Source of the DNA: an uncultured Victivallales bacterium
Lineage (GTDB): Bacteria > Verrucomicrobiota > Lentisphaeria > Oligosphaerales > JAFGRS01
Direction: 5' to 3'
Length of the DNA stretch: 33,683 nucleotides
Assembly: GCA_903834675.1 (NCBI GenBank)
Contig: CAILKC010000217.1
Location: 1-33,683, forward strand
Positions 18,255 to 26,398 of this stretch are shown in pieces. The position numbers and the translations under genes are program-made. Positions within the stretch are counted from its first letter, which is position 1. Each line of letters opens with the position of its first letter. A model generated the notes under the pieces. It made no database searches. It saw nothing but the letters and a program-made list of their open reading frames with translations, and was not told the origin of the DNA.

Positions 18255-18689
18255 ATGCGATACACGCTCTTGCTCTCAGCCCTCACGGCGCTGTGCGGAT
18301 GTCAACACCCGCCTGCACCACACGTTGCGGATTCCGCATCCTACTCGATCTCTCTGCCCGCGATTCCGCTCGGCAGCGGGGAACGCGTGTCCGGCGTCAC
18401 GATGACCCTCGTTGGCGGGCACATCAGTGCCGTCAACACAGTCCCCGATGATTGGTTCGTCGAGGTCCAGCCGCCGATCTCCGGCAAGTCGCTGCTCACG
18501 ATGTCGGCGAACCACGGCTGTTCGTGGTTGCGTAGCACCGACAGGTTCGACCACTTCGTGACGGTCGCTATCAACGACGGTACTCATCCCGAGTTGTCGG
18601 CTACGGTCACGATCAGCACCGCCAAGGGTGACCGCGAAATCACCCTTCGTCACGGCGACATCAGACTGGAGCCGCTGTCCCGGCTGTGA
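18255..18689 (+). CDS. Small lipoprotein, tandem paralogue 1
   Basis: The 144-residue protein has a hydrophobic leader ending in a lipobox-like LCGC (Cys at 16), so it is probably lipidated and exported. GGAG lies eight bases before the ATG. The mature part is beta-rich, with the core SAVNTVPDDWFVE, QPPISG, SLLTMSANHG and an AKGDREI segment near the C-terminus. No known family was recognised. It has the same length as the next gene and most of its residues. Repeat copy A lies upstream and half copy B downstream, so gene and repeats form one unit. Confidence 0.8.
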   Translation: MRYTLLLSALTALCGCQHPPAPHVADSASYSISLPAIPLGSGERVSGVTMTLVGGHISAVNTVPDDWFVEVQPPISGKSLLTMSANHGCSWLRSTDRFDHFVTVAINDGTHPELSATVTISTAKGDREITLRHGDIRLEPLSRL

Positions 18690-18770
18690 TCGCGGCGATG
18701 TCGGGGCCGTACCGGGACGCCGACCAGTACCAGGAGCTGGCCCCAGATCTGGAGCATCTCGTGGGCGGGG

Positions 18771-18784
18771 TCGTTGACTTTATA
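18771..18784 (+). repeat. Palindromic repeat, half copy B
   Basis: Only the left arm TCGTTGACTTTATA is kept, with the usual GGCGGGG flank. The right arm has been lost or replaced, so this copy cannot form the hairpin. Confidence 0.75.
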
Positions 18785-18904
18785 GGCCCATCCCAGCCTC
18801 TGACCCTCAGCCAAGAGGCCGCCGCGATCTGGTCGAGTCCAGTCCCGTCCTGGCGATCCCAAGGAGCGTGAAGAATGGTCGAGGATGTCTGGCGGGGCTG
18901 GGTC

Positions 18905-18936
18905 GTTGACTTTATACGGGACACTATAAAGTCAAC
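18905..18936 (+). repeat. Palindromic repeat, copy C
   Basis: Perfect 12-bp arms GTTGACTTTATA and TATAAAGTCAAC around the 8-base spacer CGGGACAC. It lies upstream of the second lipoprotein gene and is preceded by the GCGTGAAGAATGG element also seen before copy A. Confidence 0.92.
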
Positions 18937-19062
18937 GGGCAGGGCGTCGCCAGGCGTAGCACGTCGACGTCGGAGATGATCCGGGACTCGAACTCCAGCG
19001 GATCTTCGCTATCTTGATGGCTAACCTATTCGCCGCACGCATGTTCTGTTGGAGACAGGCCG

Positions 19063-19497
19063 ATGAGATATGTCCTGGTGATCCTGGCGCTGACGGCGAT
19101 CTACGGCTGCCAGCGCCCCCCTGCCGCGCAGGCCGCTGGGTCGAGCCTCTACTCCGTTTCACTGCCGCGTCTGGCGCTGAACGAGGGCGAGCGCATATCC
19201 GGCGTGAAGATTGCCCTCGTCGGTGCACGTGTCAGCGCCGTCAACACAGTCCCCGATGATTGGTTCGTCGAGATTCAGCCGCCGATCTCCGGGGAATCGC
19301 TGCTCACGATGTCGGCGAACCACGGGCTGAGCTGGTTGGCCACCACCGACAGGCTCGACCACTTCGTGACGGTCGCCACCGACGATCACACGAAGCCCGC
19401 GTTGCCCGCGACCGTCACGGTCAGCACAGCCAAGGGTGACCGCGAGATCGCCCTTCGTCCCGGCGACCTCAGACCGGAGCCGCTGTCGCGGCTGTGA
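19063..19497 (+). CDS. Small lipoprotein, tandem paralogue 2
   Basis: The 144-residue paralogue of the gene at 18255 has the same length. The leader ends in an IYGC lipobox-like site (Cys at 16), and GGAG lies eight bases before the ATG. The middle third (SAVNTVPDDWFVE, QPPISG, LLTMSANHG) is nearly identical to paralogue 1, while the region after the lipobox has drifted most. The pattern implies a duplication followed by divergence in which the core was kept, so the protein is probably functional. Copy C precedes it and copy D follows. Function is unknown. Confidence 0.82.
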   Translation: MRYVLVILALTAIYGCQRPPAAQAAGSSLYSVSLPRLALNEGERISGVKIALVGARVSAVNTVPDDWFVEIQPPISGESLLTMSANHGLSWLATTDRLDHFVTVATDDHTKPALPATVTVSTAKGDREIALRPGDLRPEPLSRL

Positions 19498-20002
19498 TCG
19501 CAGTGACGGCGGGGCCATTCTGGGATGGCCAGCAGCACCAGGAGCTGGCTCCAGACCCGGAGCACTTCTTGGGCGCGGTCGTTGACTCTATACGCTGGCG
19601 TATAAAGTCAACGGGCTGGGCTGCCTGCGCCCTCGATGTCGACATCGTCCTCCTTGCGGCCAGGGCTTTGCACGCGTACCTTTACTGGCAATGCGGAGCG
19701 GGGGTCACGCGCTCTGGCTGGCTCTTCGCCCTGCAACCTGCAACAGGAGGATGGCGAACGACAACACTTTGAGTCTCAATAGCGTCCGATAGTCTGTTCA
19801 CAGCTATTCGGTTTCGTGTCTCAGCAGAAAACCGGCAAAGTTTCCTATCTAAGAGACACACCGAGAGCTGTGCCCATCTGGGCACGGCTCTGGTGTTCTT
19901 AGGTGGGGCTTGCCGGTCCCTCTGCTGAGCATCCAGGGTTCGTGCCCTCTTCTTTTCTGGGGGAGGCACGAGCAAACAGGTGCTGATGAGGGATGCCCAC
20001 GG
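19498..20002. other. Gap with repeat copy D
   Basis: The first 100 bp match the region after paralogue 1. After repeat D (19581-19612) there is no convincing gene up to the next start at 20003. The last part (about 19760-20000) is less GC-rich and could hold the promoter for the following gene group. Confidence 0.45.
19581..19612 (+). repeat. Palindromic repeat, copy D
   Basis: The arms are GTTGACTCTATA and TATAAAGTCAAC (one mismatch) with the 8-base spacer CGCTGGCG, whose ends pair and lengthen the stem. The left flank GCGGTC and right flank GGGC match the other copies. Confidence 0.9.
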
Positions 20003-20836
20003 ATGAACGAACACAGAATCCACCTTGACCGCTCGGCAACCATAGCACGCGCCGCTCGATTCAGAGGGGTTCGCCTCGCAACTACGTTCCGCATTCGCCC
20101 TTGGCTCTTGCCGCTGAGTCTCGCCGCATTCTTCCTTGTCCTTGTCCCGCACGTGCGCTCTGCCGAGATTGAAGAGCTTGTCAAGGCGCTTGCCCCGAAG
20201 CTGGACGAACTTGCGGCCACCACACCCGAGAGCTACTGGGGAGCGGTTACCGACAAAGCGTGCCTTGCCCAGTTGTGCGACCTCTTTTGGTCGATTGAGG
20301 GGTTGAAGGAGGTCCACATCCAGCTTACGGACACAGAAGGGAAGCCTAAGGAAGTCATCCTCAGCAACACTGAGGCATACCAACTCCTCGATGCGCTCTC
20401 GACCTATGCAAACGACCACAAAGCCGAGATCTACCAGCGGAAGAGGGAGAAGAACCCATACGCACGCCGACTGGAAAGGGAGGAGTCCGTGGTGACGACG
20501 GCGCGTAAGCAGGTCGATAGACTGGGGCAGCCAGTTCTGTGTCGTCTTGACGCCTTGCTGAACAAGGCTGTGGCGGGGAATAGCCAAGCGTCTACGTATA
20601 GAGGACAGGCGGTCCAGGACTTCACGGCCATGATATCTGCTGAGATCGAGATACAGAGGAAGATGGCGCAGGATTTTGAGGCCCGTGCGAAGATTGCCGC
20701 CCAGACCTCTGATGTATGTGATGAGTCCGCCTCTATCCTTCGTAAGTGGGGGGTGTTGTGCTCGGGGCGGGCGGATGCCCTACGCGCTCAGTACGACTAC
20801 TGTGACCCGTTTTCTACAGACCGGGTCCATTTTTGA
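20003..20836 (+). CDS. Exported or membrane-anchored hypothetical protein
   Basis: The 277-residue protein has a basic N-terminus of about 30 residues and one hydrophobic segment (34-49) followed by HVRSAEIEE, so it is probably secreted or anchored by an uncleaved signal. The remainder is helical and charged (VKALAPKLDELAATTPE, KREKNPYARRLEREE), with Cys residues scattered through it. No family was recognised. The start is inferred from GAGGGA upstream of 20003. It is the first of four co-directional genes lying between repeat copies D and E. Confidence 0.65.
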   Translation: MNEHRIHLDRSATIARAARFRGVRLATTFRIRPWLLPLSLAAFFLVLVPHVRSAEIEELVKALAPKLDELAATTPESYWGAVTDKACLAQLCDLFWSIEGLKEVHIQLTDTEGKPKEVILSNTEAYQLLDALSTYANDHKAEIYQRKREKNPYARRLEREESVVTTARKQVDRLGQPVLCRLDALLNKAVAGNSQASTYRGQAVQDFTAMISAEIEIQRKMAQDFEARAKIAAQTSDVCDESASILRKWGVLCSGRADALRAQYDYCDPFSTDRVHF

Positions 20837-20907
20837 CCCGTTCTCCCTCTGAAGAGGGGTATGGGTGGTCTCCCTGAGAACGCCTCCAACCCCGAAGGAA
20901 TGGGTGT

Positions 20908-21879
20908 ATGGCACAAGATGGGAAACGCGGCCTCGGCTGGGGGTCAGTGCTACTGGTGCTGCTCATTGGCGGTCTGTGGTATAGGGATTACCGAGGGATT
21001 AAGGCCGAAGAGAAAGCCAGGATCATTGCTCAACAGCAGCAGAAGGCTAAGGAGGAGCAAGCCAGAGCCGAGGCGGAACGCCAGCGCAAGGAGAGGGAGA
21101 ACAAAAAGAAAGAGGAGGACAAGGCCGAGGTGGAACGCTTGCACAGAGAAGTGGTAAAGGCGATGGGGGAATGGCGTGCCGCATGGGAATGCCTGCGCAA
21201 GGAGGATGAGAAGACAGCGGAGGAGGATCTGCTCAGAGAGTGCTTGGGGAGAAGTCGCGACTGGACCGACACCAAGGGCAGGAAGATAGAAGCGAAGTTC
21301 GCTGGCTCCTCGGGCGAGTTCGTGGATCTGCGGTATACCCAGTTCGTGAACCAAACGTTTGACAGTCCCGAGGTGGAGCGCATCAAGAAAGTGCGCAAGT
21401 CGTCTCTGTGTGATAAGGACCAGGCCTTGATAAGGAAGTTCGAGGAGCTGCCGGAGTTTAAGGCGCAGAGAGAGCAAACACAGGCGGGCACAGGAAGTGC
21501 GGAGCAACAGCGAGTCCCCGAGACCCAAGCCCTCAGTCCAGAGCAGCAGATCCAGAACCTCTACGCGTTAGCCAACAAGACCCCTCCCGATGAGGAAGCG
21601 TCCGTCCAGTTCATCACGCAGTTGACCAACCAGAAGGTGCAGGAGCGTATCAACGCCGGGCAACTCATAAGTGCCAATGGCGGCAAGGTGCTCTTCAGCC
21701 GTCTCAATGACCCCCTGACCCCTCGGGATGACGCCAGGATCGACGTGCTCTACGACTTCGTGTTCAAGACTCAGGCTGGTCTGATTCGCCAGAACCAAGG
21801 CTTCTATGTCTGGGTACACGCAAAGCGCGGGGCGTGGCGGAACACCGACATCAACATTGACGGGCTGCCGAGATACTGA
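20908..21879 (+). CDS. Membrane-anchored coiled-coil protein
   Basis: The 323-residue protein starts after GAAGGA at good spacing. One transmembrane segment (about 10-26) is followed by a long Glu/Lys/Gln/Arg-rich stretch (about 32-80) that should form a coiled coil, as in TolA-like proteins. The C-terminal part (about 195-323) looks folded and contains RINAGQLISANGGKVLFSRL and VLYDFVFKTQAGLIRQNQGF. No named family was recognised. The topology suggests a short cytoplasmic N-terminus and a periplasmic body. It lies 71 bp after the preceding gene, so the two may be co-transcribed. Confidence 0.7.
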   Translation: MAQDGKRGLGWGSVLLVLLIGGLWYRDYRGIKAEEKARIIAQQQQKAKEEQARAEAERQRKERENKKKEEDKAEVERLHREVVKAMGEWRAAWECLRKEDEKTAEEDLLRECLGRSRDWTDTKGRKIEAKFAGSSGEFVDLRYTQFVNQTFDSPEVERIKKVRKSSLCDKDQALIRKFEELPEFKAQREQTQAGTGSAEQQRVPETQALSPEQQIQNLYALANKTPPDEEASVQFITQLTNQKVQERINAGQLISANGGKVLFSRLNDPLTPRDDARIDVLYDFVFKTQAGLIRQNQGFYVWVHAKRGAWRNTDINIDGLPRY

Positions 21880-21961
21880 CTGGCGTGAACCCATGCTGCG
21901 GCACCGTGCAGTTTCAGGCGACGGTTTCTGCGGCAAGGGACTGGAAGTCGAAGGATGCACC

Positions 21962-22573
21962 ATGGCAACTGACATGCACGGTCAGGCGAGCTTCTTTGCC
22001 CTGTTCACGGCGTGCATCATGCTGTTCTGCGTGAATGCCCGCGCTCAGGGTGATCTCGATGGCTTCTGGGGCATTCAGTGGGGCACGTCGCTGACGGACG
22101 CCAAGGCTCGGATGCTTGCTCACGATGGTGTGGCCGTGGACGACAGGCTGACGAACGCCGATGCGCTCATCTGCGGCGGCGGGTACTTCAACGGCAAACC
22201 GGTCTGGCGATACGCCTTGCTCTTTGTGGGCGACCGGTTCTGCCACGCGCAGGTCATCTGCAAGCCGTCGCCGGGGAAGCTGATCTTCGAGTACCGGGAA
22301 TGGATCGCTGACTTGACAGCGAAATACGGCAAACCGCAGAATGTGTGGGATTCCAGCCCGGTGAAGGATGGCGATGATCGTTTGCCGGACGCTGTCAGAG
22401 ACGGCAAGGCGACGTATGCGACCGCTTGGGAGTTCCAAGTGAAGGCCGGGGCTGCGAACGCCATAGTCGTCGAGATCAACGATGCGCTGCTGCTGACGAT
22501 CACCTACGAGAACGGCAGCCTGATGGACGAGCGAGCGCAGACGCAGAAGGCGAGGTTCGGGAAGGGCTTGTAG
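21962..22573 (+). CDS. Secreted hypothetical protein
   Basis: The 203-residue protein starts at ATG 21962 with GAAGGA six bases upstream. A signal peptide is clear (hydrophobic FFALFTACIMLFCV, then NARAQ with likely cleavage after ARA). The mature N-terminus DGFWGIQWGTSLTDAKARM resembles a widespread class of small secreted proteins that begin with a G-I-x-W-G-T-S motif. Later segments include YALLFVGDRFCHAQV and WIADLTAKYGKPQNVW. The function of the class is unknown. It is followed 23 bp later by another exported protein. Confidence 0.75.
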   Translation: MATDMHGQASFFALFTACIMLFCVNARAQGDLDGFWGIQWGTSLTDAKARMLAHDGVAVDDRLTNADALICGGGYFNGKPVWRYALLFVGDRFCHAQVICKPSPGKLIFEYREWIADLTAKYGKPQNVWDSSPVKDGDDRLPDAVRDGKATYATAWEFQVKAGAANAIVVEINDALLLTITYENGSLMDERAQTQKARFGKGL

Positions 22574-22596
22574 CGGTGCAGCAGGAGGTGACTGGA

Positions 22597-23640
22597 ATGA
22601 GAACGAGAGCGTGGCTTGCGATGCTGGCGATTGGGCTTGCTGGTAGCGTGTGGGGTAGGCTCGGCGAGAACGAAAAGCAGATCGTCAAACGGTACTCGAA
22701 CCCGGCGGTGACATGGTCCACGGAACAGGACGGAGCCGATACCGTCTACGAGTTCTATAATCGGACAGACGTGCTAGGGAGTATCGTGGTGACCGTCTTC
22801 GACCCTGGGGGTGGAGTCATTGCTGGGCGTATGAAGTATGGATTCCAGTCAGAGCCATCTATGGACACCATCAATGGCCTTCTGGAACAAAACGCCGAAG
22901 GCTCAAGGTGGGTTTCATGCAGAGATGAGGGGAACGGACGTGATTTGGGGTGGAAACGCGAAGATGGCGGATCGGCCTTCCTCGGTCATGGCGGAACGGG
23001 GTTCCTGAGTGGTACCGCGCAATTGGTCATATCGTCTGCGAGGTACAATGCCTTTATTGGCAGGAATCTTGGAGTGTTGGGGGGACAGCCCAAGCAGAGG
23101 CAGGACGGATCTGGCGGCTTCTCCCCACCGGCAGCAGCTCACCAGCCAGCGAAACCGGGAGCACCACAGGCAACCGACGCGGAACTGACCCGCGTTCAGG
23201 CTGAGTACGACCGGTTGCTTGCCGAGTCCGGTAGGGTCATGGCCGAAGTCGAGCGGTTGCCTGCTGGCGATCTGGAGGATCTGGAGAGGAAATACACCGC
23301 AATGGACCGTGCAAATGACTTACTCTACAGCGCCAATCTACCCATGGTCAGATACTGGGCAGGACAGTTCAAGGCGGGGAACCCTTCCGCAAGGGCGGAA
23401 CTCAAGAAGCGCTTCCAGTACGCGATGCTCTGTTCTGATATTGAGGCCGAAGGGGTGAAGAACTCCATCGCAGCCGCGACCAATGGTGTGGAGGAAGCGA
23501 GACGCGCTGGCGCTCTCAGTGTAACGCTGCGGGCGCAGAAGATCGAGGGCGACCGCATCGGGCGTCTGGAACTGGTGGTACGCCGTCAGAAGTCTTTCCT
23601 GAATGAGGTGGGGTCTGCGTTGGAGCAGACCGCCAAGTAG
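22597..23640 (+). CDS. Secreted hypothetical protein with helical C-terminus
   Basis: The 347-residue protein starts at ATG 22597, set by AGGAGGTG nearby. A signal peptide (residues 1-20, ending GSVWG) is followed by a beta-rich part (about 30-150, including VYEFYNRTDVLGSIVVTVF) with several Gly-rich turns. A Pro/Ala linker lies near 175-190, and a helical tail runs from about 195 to 347 (ELTRVQAEYDRLLAESGRV). No named family was recognised. It is the last of the four-gene block that ends just before repeat copy E. Confidence 0.72.
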   Translation: MRTRAWLAMLAIGLAGSVWGRLGENEKQIVKRYSNPAVTWSTEQDGADTVYEFYNRTDVLGSIVVTVFDPGGGVIAGRMKYGFQSEPSMDTINGLLEQNAEGSRWVSCRDEGNGRDLGWKREDGGSAFLGHGGTGFLSGTAQLVISSARYNAFIGRNLGVLGGQPKQRQDGSGGFSPPAAAHQPAKPGAPQATDAELTRVQAEYDRLLAESGRVMAEVERLPAGDLEDLERKYTAMDRANDLLYSANLPMVRYWAGQFKAGNPSARAELKKRFQYAMLCSDIEAEGVKNSIAAATNGVEEARRAGALSVTLRAQKIEGDRIGRLELVVRRQKSFLNEVGSALEQTAK

Positions 23641-23934
23641 ACCATCAAGCCTGCATCGCCGCAATGAGAGTGCACTCCCGACCGGATGCCCCGCCCCCAG
23701 CGATCCCAACCCCAACCACGACCACATCCGTCCTGGGGCCGCCTCCGCCGGAGGTCGTTGACTTCATGGGCAAGCTCGGCCCGCCTCGCCGACGCCCATC
23801 GCGAAACACATCCAGCTCTGCCGACCTCGGCTTCGAGCAGCCAAATGGCCGTGAGAGTTGTGTAACTACCTGTTGATGAGCTTACTCAGTACGCATGGCC
23901 GCCACCACCTCCGCCACCACCCCCTGGGGCGGTC

Positions 23935-23966
23935 GTTGACTTTATACGGACCCCTATAAAGTCAAC
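23935..23966 (+). repeat. Palindromic repeat, copy E
   Basis: Perfect arms GTTGACTTTATA and TATAAAGTCAAC with the 8-base spacer CGGACCCC, in the same orientation as the other copies (GGTC on the left, GGGC on the right). It follows the four-gene block of exported proteins. Confidence 0.92.
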
Positions 23967-24230
23967 GGGCTGAGGCGAATCCACGACGTCCCAGTCCTCG
24001 ATCCATCATCAAGCTCTCGAACGCTACGAGGGCGACCGGCACCATCGAGACGCGGCGGAGCACTGCAACTTCGCGCAGCCTCTTGATCAGCCGCAGCACG
24101 CCGGGCACGTCCATGCGGAGCGGGATGCGATGGCCATCACATCAGGCCACCCCGATCTGGGTGTGGCCATCCAGGCCACGATCATCCAGGAGGTGCTCCG
24201 CCACCGGAGGATGATCGCCCCGGCGGGGTC

Positions 24231-24262
24231 GTTGACTTTATACGAAACCCTATAAAGTCAAC
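24231..24262 (+). repeat. Palindromic repeat, copy F
   Basis: Perfect arms GTTGACTTTATA and TATAAAGTCAAC with the 8-base spacer CGAAACCC and the left flank GGCGGGGTC. It lies 265 bp after copy E and 164 bp beyond the end of the DUF2779 gene. Confidence 0.92.
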
Positions 24263-24425
24263 GGCTTGTGACTTCCAGGGCGACTCAGATCCCCGGCATC
24301 ATCAACAGGCGCTGGAACATGATGGGGTCGGCTGTCGTGGGACGCGGGCAGGCGCACAGGGGGTGGGCGCGAATCGTGGGCAGACGGGGGTGAACGGCGC
24401 GGTCAGGACAGGCGCGGCAAGGGCG

Positions 24426-25898
24426 TCAGACTTCGTAGAGCTTGGCGAGCAGCCGCACCATGGCAAGCGTGTCCATTTCGCAGTAGGCGAGAAGCCGCGA
24501 TCTGACTTCAGCGATCCTGCCGGGGTCGGTCTCGCCCTTGAGGCTGACATACGCGGCGCTGGCGGCAGTTCCATCGCCAATGGCGAGACCGGCGTAGGTC
24601 AGCTCAGGCACGAGCGCCGGGAGAACTGCCTTGATCGAGTACGAGCCATGCATCTGCGGCGTGTAGTACCACTGCTTCTGAAACGGTACCATCAGGTCCA
24701 CCAGCTTGACCCTGACGCCCTGAATACTGACGGCGTGCTGCGGGAAGTGATCCTGCAACTCGGCAAGGCGTCCATCCTCAAAGGTGCGGTTGTAGACCAG
24801 CACGGACACTGCGCCCTCCAGCGCACCAAGCAGAGAGGTCACGAACGCCTCGCGTGGGTCTGCACCAGCGTTGGCCAAGAACTCGTGGTGCGTGACTTCC
24901 CCGCCAAGGGTTTCCTGACGGTGGGCACTCCACTGGAATGGCACCTGCTGGTAAGGGCGAAGCCCATCATACTCGGGCACCGGCGAGGCGAAAGTCTCGA
25001 AATCCACATGTGCAATGGGGTAGCGTAGGCTGTCGAGGAACTGCCGGACCTTCGCCTTATCCATGGCGGGCTTGCCGGTCTTCTCAGCCTCAACCTGCGT
25101 CTTCTGGGCTGCGGTCAGACCGAAATCGTCGGGGATATCCTCGATCTGCATGACGCCGCTGCGGTACAGACTCCAGCACTTCTTCCCGCCACGTACAAGA
25201 TCGAACACCGACCGTTCGGGCACGTGTTGCCAGCAGTGCCCCCGGTACGGGCAATCGCGAGGGTCGGAACAGTACGGGCCGATGTCCGCGTCGGGCATGT
25301 TGGCAGCCGTCAGCACTGCCTGGAACTCCGTGACCTTCGCGGCCACGGCATCTTGCAGGTCGCGGACTTGATCCAGAACGGATTCGTCGGCAAAGAGCTG
25401 GCCAAGGTCGAGACTCCCCACGCGCACGTACTGGTTGTCGATGTGGGCGATGCTGATGTCGCGCACATGCAGACCGCAGTTCACAAGCACGTGGTACTGG
25501 AAGGCGGCGTCAAGGACATGTTGGTCTTCGACCTTGGTACCGCTCTTGACCTCGTAGACCCTCCAGCCGTCACCATCGCGGACCAGAACGTCCACGGCAC
25601 AGACGGCCCCACCGTACTCGAAGACTGCTTCATACAGGACGTTTGCACCCGCTGCGGCCAAACGCCGCGTTTCCGCGACCCGGCGGCCCATGTCGAAGCC
25701 GACAGTCTCCAAGAGATTGACGCCACCGGGGAAACGCTGCTGGGCCAGTTTGCCCACGTCACGGCCTTGATCGACCAGGAAGAGCGCGGCGGTGCCCATT
25801 TCGTCGGGTGTGATGCCGAGGGCTTCGCCATTCCGGCGGAGGTAGAGCGCTTTGCCGCACTGATGGCCCGTGAGGAAGTCAGTCTTGGACAGGTGCAT
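24426..25898 (-). CDS. DUF2779 nuclease: Cas4-like PD-(D/E)XK plus DnaQ-like exonuclease
   Basis: The 490-residue protein starts at ATG 25898 with AGGAG nine bases upstream. Its N-terminal half is RecB/Cas4-like: D103 and E116-V-K118 (VYEVKSG) form the PD-(D/E)XK site. C14, C210, C216 and C222 (CSDPRDCPYRGHC) can hold an iron-sulfur cluster. The C-terminal half contains an RNase H-fold exonuclease pattern: HVDFETF (D299, E301), VLVYNRTFEDGRL and a final YCEMDTLAMVRLL. This is the DUF2779 layout, predicted to degrade or process DNA but not characterised to my knowledge. It is the last gene of the minus-strand operon that contains the tyrosine recombinase. Confidence 0.85.
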   Translation of the reverse strand: MHLSKTDFLTGHQCGKALYLRRNGEALGITPDEMGTAALFLVDQGRDVGKLAQQRFPGGVNLLETVGFDMGRRVAETRRLAAAGANVLYEAVFEYGGAVCAVDVLVRDGDGWRVYEVKSGTKVEDQHVLDAAFQYHVLVNCGLHVRDISIAHIDNQYVRVGSLDLGQLFADESVLDQVRDLQDAVAAKVTEFQAVLTAANMPDADIGPYCSDPRDCPYRGHCWQHVPERSVFDLVRGGKKCWSLYRSGVMQIEDIPDDFGLTAAQKTQVEAEKTGKPAMDKAKVRQFLDSLRYPIAHVDFETFASPVPEYDGLRPYQQVPFQWSAHRQETLGGEVTHHEFLANAGADPREAFVTSLLGALEGAVSVLVYNRTFEDGRLAELQDHFPQHAVSIQGVRVKLVDLMVPFQKQWYYTPQMHGSYSIKAVLPALVPELTYAGLAIGDGTAASAAYVSLKGETDPGRIAEVRSRLLAYCEMDTLAMVRLLAKLYEV

Positions 25899-26036
25899 CG
25901 TATTTGACTCCTAGCGGGTGATCCGTGACCTGTGATCGTCACCGTAGCACTCGTCATTCAGTGTGTGAGACGGTGGGCGGAGCAGCGGCGCCGCTGTCGG
26001 CCGCCGCCCCGCTTCTGTACACCTCGGGTCACGACT

Positions 26037-26213
26037 TCAGCCAACCTTCTGGACTGCAACGATCACGGCGGGCTGGGATTCGCGCTGGCATCCGGGACAT
26101 TTCTGCCCCGCGTTCGGCGTTGTTAGTGTGCCCACTGAGACCTCCGACCACTTCGTCAGCATGTAGGTCGCACTGCAATGCTGGCACCGGACTGTGACTG
26201 TGTAGGTCGCCAT
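26037..26213 (-). CDS. Small zinc-ribbon protein
   Basis: The 58-residue product has two CxxC pairs (CQHC at 10-13 and CPGC about 30 residues later), the classical zinc-ribbon layout. AAAGGG lies several bases before the ATG at 26213. The frame is open further upstream, but that part is Arg/Ser-rich and unlike a protein. It sits between the recombinase and the DUF2779 nuclease on the same strand. It may bind nucleic acid or a partner protein; nothing more specific can be said. Confidence 0.65.
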   Translation of the reverse strand: MATYTVTVRCQHCSATYMLTKWSEVSVGTLTTPNAGQKCPGCQRESQPAVIVAVQKVG

Positions 26214-26398
26214 CGTTTCGCCCTTTCGCTTGCTGACTCCGTACCCTGACACCCACCCGGCACCCACCGGACGGGACCGACTCCTGACTTGTGCCCACTG
26301 ACCCCCTGCCCAGAAACTGGGCGCTGTTTCCCGGCTTCTGGTCAAGGTTGCGACCAACCTTCCTGAGCCTGTGCGTCTGAGCGGGGTTTCTGCCCGCA

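Larger units (their letters stand above)
18690..19062. other. Gap between lipoprotein paralogues, with repeat copies B and C
   Basis: This 373-bp gap contains the half repeat B (18771-18784) and the complete repeat C (18905-18936). The first part (CAGTACCAGGAGCTGG and following) recurs after the second lipoprotein gene, and the last part recurs before the first. This shows that the duplicated unit includes flanking DNA on both sides. Confidence 0.6.
23641..24425. other. Gap with repeat copies E and F
   Basis: About 0.8 kb with no strong gene. It contains a degenerate repeat trace (GGTCGTTGACTTCATG, 23753-23768), copies E and F, and a hairpin CGATCATCC/GGATGATCG (24179-24217) just before F. 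A 50-codon minus-strand frame (24114 to 23962) ends with TGA inside the right arm of copy E and looks faintly protein-like (DVPGVLRLIKRLREVAVLRR), but it has no ribosome binding site. Confidence 0.5.

Noticed and set aside
18905..18936. TTGACT and TATAAA in the repeat read as a promoter
   Set aside because: The gap between the two hexamers is about 13 bases, too short for a standard sigma-70 promoter, and the symmetry is better explained by an inverted repeat.
18975..19000. GGGACTCGAACTCC read as another tRNA 3' end
   Set aside because: No T-stem pairing or acceptor sequence surrounds it. The same place in the duplicated unit (copy A) has diverged without keeping it.
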